Below, piece after piece: positions 60,249 through 64,000 of a stretch of DNA of 64,000 bases. The DNA comes from Aurantimonas sp. 22II-16-19i (GTDB lineage Bacteria; Pseudomonadota; Alphaproteobacteria; Rhizobiales; Rhizobiaceae). A program made the translations under genes and the position numbers. Within the stretch, counting starts at the first letter, position 1; each line of letters starts with the position of its first letter. The stretch is taken from NCBI RefSeq assembly GCF_002088275.1, contig NZ_AQQS01000005.1:62001-126000 (forward strand), in the 5' to 3' direction. The notes under the pieces are model-generated. The model had not been told where the DNA came from, ran no database searches, and worked only from the letters and a program-made list of their open reading frames with translations.

Positions 60249-61895
60249 ATGACGATGGACCCGGCAGGCGAGGCGGGCGGCACCGTCTTCGCAAGGTTCG
60301 AGGCGACGGCGAACCGGTTTCCCGGGCGTCCTTTCCTGGTGGTGCTGCCCGAGACGGCGGCGGCCTACGGGATCGCCGCCGAGGAGATCGCCTATGGCGA
60401 CATGCTGGCGCGCGTGCGCAGCCGCCGCGACGTCTATCGGGCGGCCGGCTACGGGCCGGGCCACCGGATCGGCCTCCTGCTCCGCAACCGGCCGGATTTC
60501 CTGGTCCACTGGTTCGCGCTGAACGGGCTCGGGGCCTCGATCGTGCCGATCAATCCGGACCTTCGCGCGGCCGAGCTCGAATATCTCATCGGCCATTCCG
60601 CAATCAGCCTGGCCGTTTCGCTCGAAGAGCGGATCGGTGACCTCGAACGGGCCGGCGACGCCATCGGTTCTTCCATCGACGTGGTTGCTCCGGATGCGGA
60701 CTGTCCGGTCGCGCCGCGCCCATGCGTCACGGCGACGCTCCCACATGAGAGCGAATGCGCGCTGCTCTACACCTCCGGCACCACCGGGCGGCCGAAGGGC
60801 TGCGTCCTGACCAACGCCTATTTCCTCGGCGCCGGCGACTGGTATGCGGGGATCGGCGGCCTCTGTTCGCTTCGCACCGATCCGCCCGAGCGAATGCTGA
60901 CGCCGCTGCCGCTGTTCCACATGAACGCTCTCGCCTATTCGGTGATGGCGATGGTGACCGTCGGCGGCGCGATCGCCGTTCTCGACCGGTTCCATCCGAG
61001 GAGCTGGTGGTCGAGCGTGCGCGCCTTCGAGGCGAGCGTCATCCACTATCTGGGTGTGATGCCGGCGATGCTGATGACCGCCGAGCCGTCGCCGGCCGAT
61101 CGCGATCATCCTGTGCGCTTCGGCTTCGGGGCGGGCGTGCCCTCGACGCTGCACGGACCCTTCGAGGAGCGCTTCGGCTTTCCGCTGCTGGAGGCCTGGG
61201 CGATGACCGAGACGGGCGCCGGCGCGGTGGTGATCGCCAACGAGGAGCCCCGCAAGATCGGCACGAGCTGCTTCGGCCGGCCGGCGCCGGCCGTCGAGGT
61301 GGCGATCCGCCGCGACGACGGGGCCGAGGCCGGGATCGGCGAGCCCGGCGAATTGCTGGTGCGCGCGGCGGGCGAGGATCCGAGGCGCGGCTTCTTCCGC
61401 GCCTACCTCAAGGATCCCGAAGCGACCGATGCCGCCTGGGAGGGCGGCTGGTTCCACACCGGCGACGTCGTCAGCCGCGATGCCGACGGCCAGCTGCATT
61501 TCGTCGACCGCAAGAAGAACGTCATTCGCCGCTCGGGCGAGAACATCTCCGCGGTCGAGGTGGAGAGCGTCATCGGCGAGCATCCGGCCGTGGCGCAGGT
61601 CGCCGTCGCCGCGACGCCCGATCCCATCCGCGGCGACGAGGTCGCGGCTCTCGTCGTCGCCCGTGAAAGGATCGCCGACGCGCAGGCGGCACGGCAGCTT
61701 GCTGCGGAGATCGTCCGCCACGCCCTGTCGCGGCTCGCATACTACAAGGCGCCGGGCTATGTCGCCTTCGTTTCGGCGCTGCCCCTGACCTCGACGGAGA
61801 AGATCCAGCGCGGTGCGCTGAAGCAGGATGTCGCGCGGATCATGGCCGGAGGCGAGGCGATCGACACCCGCGCCATGAAGAAGCGGTCGGTCTGA
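60249..61895 (+). CDS. AMP-forming acyl-CoA ligase (CaiC-like)
   Basis: A 548-residue cytosolic adenylate-forming enzyme that activates a carboxylic acid to its CoA thioester. Motifs: LLYTSGTTGRPKGCVLTN (ATP), ETGAGAVVIANEEP, GWFHTGDVVSRDADGQLHFV and VDRKKNVIRRSGENISAVEV, with the C-terminal catalytic Lys in TSTEKIQRGALK. It resembles crotonobetaine/carnitine-CoA ligase and related enzymes, but the acid is unknown. It overlaps the next gene by one base (TGATG), so ligase, thiolase-like and fusion genes form one operon. Confidence 0.92.
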   Translation: MTMDPAGEAGGTVFARFEATANRFPGRPFLVVLPETAAAYGIAAEEIAYGDMLARVRSRRDVYRAAGYGPGHRIGLLLRNRPDFLVHWFALNGLGASIVPINPDLRAAELEYLIGHSAISLAVSLEERIGDLERAGDAIGSSIDVVAPDADCPVAPRPCVTATLPHESECALLYTSGTTGRPKGCVLTNAYFLGAGDWYAGIGGLCSLRTDPPERMLTPLPLFHMNALAYSVMAMVTVGGAIAVLDRFHPRSWWSSVRAFEASVIHYLGVMPAMLMTAEPSPADRDHPVRFGFGAGVPSTLHGPFEERFGFPLLEAWAMTETGAGAVVIANEEPRKIGTSCFGRPAPAVEVAIRRDDGAEAGIGEPGELLVRAAGEDPRRGFFRAYLKDPEATDAAWEGGWFHTGDVVSRDADGQLHFVDRKKNVIRRSGENISAVEVESVIGEHPAVAQVAVAATPDPIRGDEVAALVVARERIADAQAARQLAAEIVRHALSRLAYYKAPGYVAFVSALPLTSTEKIQRGALKQDVARIMAGGEAIDTRAMKKRSV

Positions 61896-63082
61896 TGAAG
61901 CGGATCCGGCGCAAGGCCCGGCGGGGCTACGAGGACGTCGCGGTCTGCGTGCCGGTGACGATCCCCTACGAGCGCTACGCGACGAAGACGGCGCATTGGT
62001 GGATCGCGCGCGCGCTCTGCGAACTCGCCGGACGGGCGGGCCTTTCCCATCGCGACTTCGACGGGCTGTCGGTCTCGAGCTTCTCGCTTGCCCCCGATAG
62101 CGCCGTCGGCCTCACCCAGCATCTGGGCCTCAGCCCGCGCTGGCTCGATGCCGTCCCGATGGGCGGCGCGAGCGCCGTCGTCGCGCTGCGCCGGGCGGCG
62201 CGGGCCGTCGAGGCGGGAGACGCCAGCATCGTCGCCTGTGTCGCCGGGGACGCCAACGAGGTGGACAGCTTCCGCAAGCTGCTGTCGTCCTTCTCGCGCT
62301 TCGCCCAGGATGCGAGCTACCCCTATGGCTATGGCGGGCCGAACGGCTCCTTCGCGCTTCTCACCGACCACTACATGCGCAGCTACGGCGCGACCCGCGA
62401 GGACTTCGGCAAGCTCTGCGTCGCCCAGCGCGACAACGCCCTGACCTATCCCCACGCGATCATGAAGAAGCCGCTCACCCTCGACGCCTATCTGGAGGCA
62501 CGGCCGATAGCCGATCCGATCCACCTCTTCGACTGCGTGATGCCCTGCGCCGGAGCCGAGGCCTTCCTCGTCACCACCGTCGACATCGCCCGCGACCTCG
62601 ATCTCGCCTTCGCGCGGCCGCTGGCGACCATCGAGCGGCACAACGCCTTCCCGGACGACCCGGTCCAGTTTCGCGGCGGCTGGGCGATGGACATCGACGA
62701 ACTCTACGCGGTGGCCGGCATTTCGCCGGACGCGCTCGACCTCGTCGAGACCTATGACGACTATCCGGTGATCGTGATGATGCAGTTCGAGGATCTCGGC
62801 TTCTGCCGGAAGGGCGAGGGGCCGGACTTCGTGCGCAGCCACACCTTCACCAACGACGGCAGCTTTCCCCACAACACCTCCGGCGGCCAGCTCTCGGCCG
62901 GCCAGGCCGGCGCCGCGGGTGGCTATCTCGGCCTCGTCGAGGCCCTGCGCCAGGTGACCGGCCAGTCGCTCAGCCGGCCCGTTCCGGATGCGCGGCGCGC
63001 GCTTGTTTCGGGCTTCGGCATGATCAATTACGACCGGGGCCTCTGCTCCGGCGCCGTGATCCTCGAAGGCGACGCGCCATGA
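61895..63082 (+). CDS. Thiolase-like protein without the nucleophilic Cys (SCP2/Ltp type)
   Basis: A 395-residue cytosolic thiolase-fold protein. The position of the usual acylated cysteine reads VPMGGASAVVALRRA (Gly/Ala/Ser near residues 90-93), so classical thiolysis is unlikely. Other family parts remain: DCVMPCAGAEAFLVTTVDIA, FTNDGSFPHNTSGGQLSAG, and GFGMINYDRGLCSGAVIL. Cys-less SCP2/Ltp thiolases act as retro-aldolases or acyl-binding partners in complex with an OB-fold (DUF35) protein, which is encoded next. The overlaps with both neighbours imply coordinated synthesis. Confidence 0.85.
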   Translation: MKRIRRKARRGYEDVAVCVPVTIPYERYATKTAHWWIARALCELAGRAGLSHRDFDGLSVSSFSLAPDSAVGLTQHLGLSPRWLDAVPMGGASAVVALRRAARAVEAGDASIVACVAGDANEVDSFRKLLSSFSRFAQDASYPYGYGGPNGSFALLTDHYMRSYGATREDFGKLCVAQRDNALTYPHAIMKKPLTLDAYLEARPIADPIHLFDCVMPCAGAEAFLVTTVDIARDLDLAFARPLATIERHNAFPDDPVQFRGGWAMDIDELYAVAGISPDALDLVETYDDYPVIVMMQFEDLGFCRKGEGPDFVRSHTFTNDGSFPHNTSGGQLSAGQAGAAGGYLGLVEALRQVTGQSLSRPVPDARRALVSGFGMINYDRGLCSGAVILEGDAP

Positions 63083-64000
63083 GCGAGCCGCTGCGTCCGC
63101 CGCCGAGGAAGGATCCCCAGGCGCCGACCCGCCCGCCGCAGCTTCCGCCGCAAGAGCGCAGCCGCGCCGCCCTCGGCCTCGTCGGCGCCGCGGCGCGCGG
63201 CGTCTTCGCGCTGCAGCGCTGCAGGAACTGCGGCACCGTCGCCTATCCGCCCCGCGACGCCTGCGCCGCCTGCCTCTCGGTCGATCTCGCCGTGGAACCG
63301 GTGCCGGATGCCGGCGAGGCGATCGCCGAGACGACGATCCGCACCACGACCGACCTCTATTTTCGCGAGCGCACGCCCTGGCGGGTGGGCCTCGTGCGGC
63401 TCGACTGCGGGCCGTCCGTGGTCACCCATCTCCACCGCGACGTGGCGGTGCCCGGCCCCGTGCGGATGGTGCTGAAACTCGACAGGAGCGGCAATGCGGT
63501 GATGATGGCGCTGCCGACCACATGGAGCGCGCCGATGGCCGACGATCCCGAACTGCGCGAACTGACGGCGAGCCCGAAGTTCCGCCGCGTGCTCGTCACC
63601 GATGCGAGGACGCCGACGGGGCAGGCGGTGGTGGAGGCGCTGGTGAAGGCCGAGGCGAGTCTGGTCTTTGCCGGCATCGCCGATCCCTTCAAGCCCTTCG
63701 CCGGCCGCGAGAAACTGGAAGCCATGGAGCGCGTCCAGATCGTGCCGCTCGATCTCACCGACACGAGCTCGGTGGAAACGCTCGCCGGCGAGATCGGCGG
63801 CAAGACGGACATCATCGTCAACACCGCCGACCATGTCCGGCCGGGCGGGCTGATCGACGGTCCAGGCCTTGCCACCGCCCGGGTCTCGTTCGAGCTCAAC
63901 GTCTTCGGCCTGCAGCGGCTTGCCGCAAGCTTCGGCCCGGCGATGCGCGGGCGCGGCGCCGACGGGACGAGCTCGGCCGTCGCCTTCGCCGACGTCCTGC
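63079..64000 (+). CDS. OB-fold zinc-ribbon (DUF35/ChsH2-like) fused to SDR-fold domain, truncated by the window end
   Basis: A partial protein of at least 307 residues, open at the right edge. Residues about 38-150 are a DUF35-type zinc ribbon and OB fold: Cys48, Cys51 (CRNC) and Cys62, Cys65 (CAAC) are the ribbon. From about residue 168 a Rossmann SDR-like domain begins: VLVTDARTPTGQAVVEALVK, then VPLDLTDTS and DIIVNTADHV. The glycine-rich motif TGxxxGxG is altered (TDARTPTG), and the NNAG motif reads NTAD, so cofactor binding may be weak or unusual. It overlaps the thiolase-like gene by 4 bases (ATGA), the typical DUF35-Ltp pairing. Confidence 0.82.
   Translation, partial: MSEPLRPPPRKDPQAPTRPPQLPPQERSRAALGLVGAAARGVFALQRCRNCGTVAYPPRDACAACLSVDLAVEPVPDAGEAIAETTIRTTTDLYFRERTPWRVGLVRLDCGPSVVTHLHRDVAVPGPVRMVLKLDRSGNAVMMALPTTWSAPMADDPELRELTASPKFRRVLVTDARTPTGQAVVEALVKAEASLVFAGIADPFKPFAGREKLEAMERVQIVPLDLTDTSSVETLAGEIGGKTDIIVNTADHVRPGGLIDGPGLATARVSFELNVFGLQRLAASFGPAMRGRGADGTSSAVAFADVL

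Overview
The window is high-GC DNA from an alphaproteobacterium, most likely of the order Hyphomicrobiales (Rhizobiales). The evidence is a division and outer-membrane block in the order ddlB-ftsQ-ftsA-ftsZ-lpxC-bamD-recN-ligA, a SAM-II riboswitch in front of metZ, purC-purS-purQ with purL-bolA-grxD, a CtrA-type TTAA-N7-TTAA box, and two copies of a palindromic intergenic repeat of the rhizobial RIME type. The genus cannot be settled from the sequence alone. Most of the window is ordinary chromosomal core with a few accessory insertions.

Layout. 0-6.2 kb: a Crp/Fnr regulator, a LuxR-type response regulator, and a convergent giant hybrid kinase with a sodium/solute-symporter domain (a CrbS/CrbR-like acetate-switch pair), then a BrnT/BrnA toxin-antitoxin pair. 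6.2-14 kb: malate synthase G, a MarR regulator with a Bcr/CflA exporter, a first D-Ala-D-Ala ligase, an acyl-CoA dehydrogenase and a ChaN-like protein. 15-23 kb: metZ with its SAM-II leader, a dCTP deaminase, UDP-glucose dehydrogenase, tRNA-Pro, ttcA, an inositol-monophosphatase family gene and a second exporter. 23-31.6 kb: purine synthesis (purL-bolA-grxD and purC-purS-coiled coil-purQ-two lipoproteins), split by an oppositely oriented sensor module (methanogen output domain protein plus HWE/HisKA_2 kinase) and a 105-bp repeat element.

32-50.6 kb: tRNA-Cys, a long non-coding stretch, a 1124-residue serralysin-like RTX metalloprotease, then the division block, interrupted only by a flavin monooxygenase before ligA, and a YbjN protein. 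50.7-59.6 kb, minus strand: an EthD-like protein with a complete TRAP transporter (dctPQM), followed by a complete Dpp-type ABC transporter. 59.6-64 kb, divergent plus strand: an acyl-CoA ligase, a cysteine-less thiolase-like protein and an OB-fold/SDR fusion that runs off the window end. This last cluster, with its divergent peptide/solute ABC transporter and paired TTTA-N4-TAAA sites between them, is the best candidate for an undescribed catabolic or acyl-processing pathway.

How the genes connect: the acetate-type sensor pair lies close to the glyoxylate-shunt gene glcB; ddlB, ftsQ, ftsA, ftsZ and lpxC coordinate wall synthesis, division and lipid A under a likely CtrA box; the ligase, thiolase-like and fusion proteins overlap by 1 to 4 bases and should be made together.
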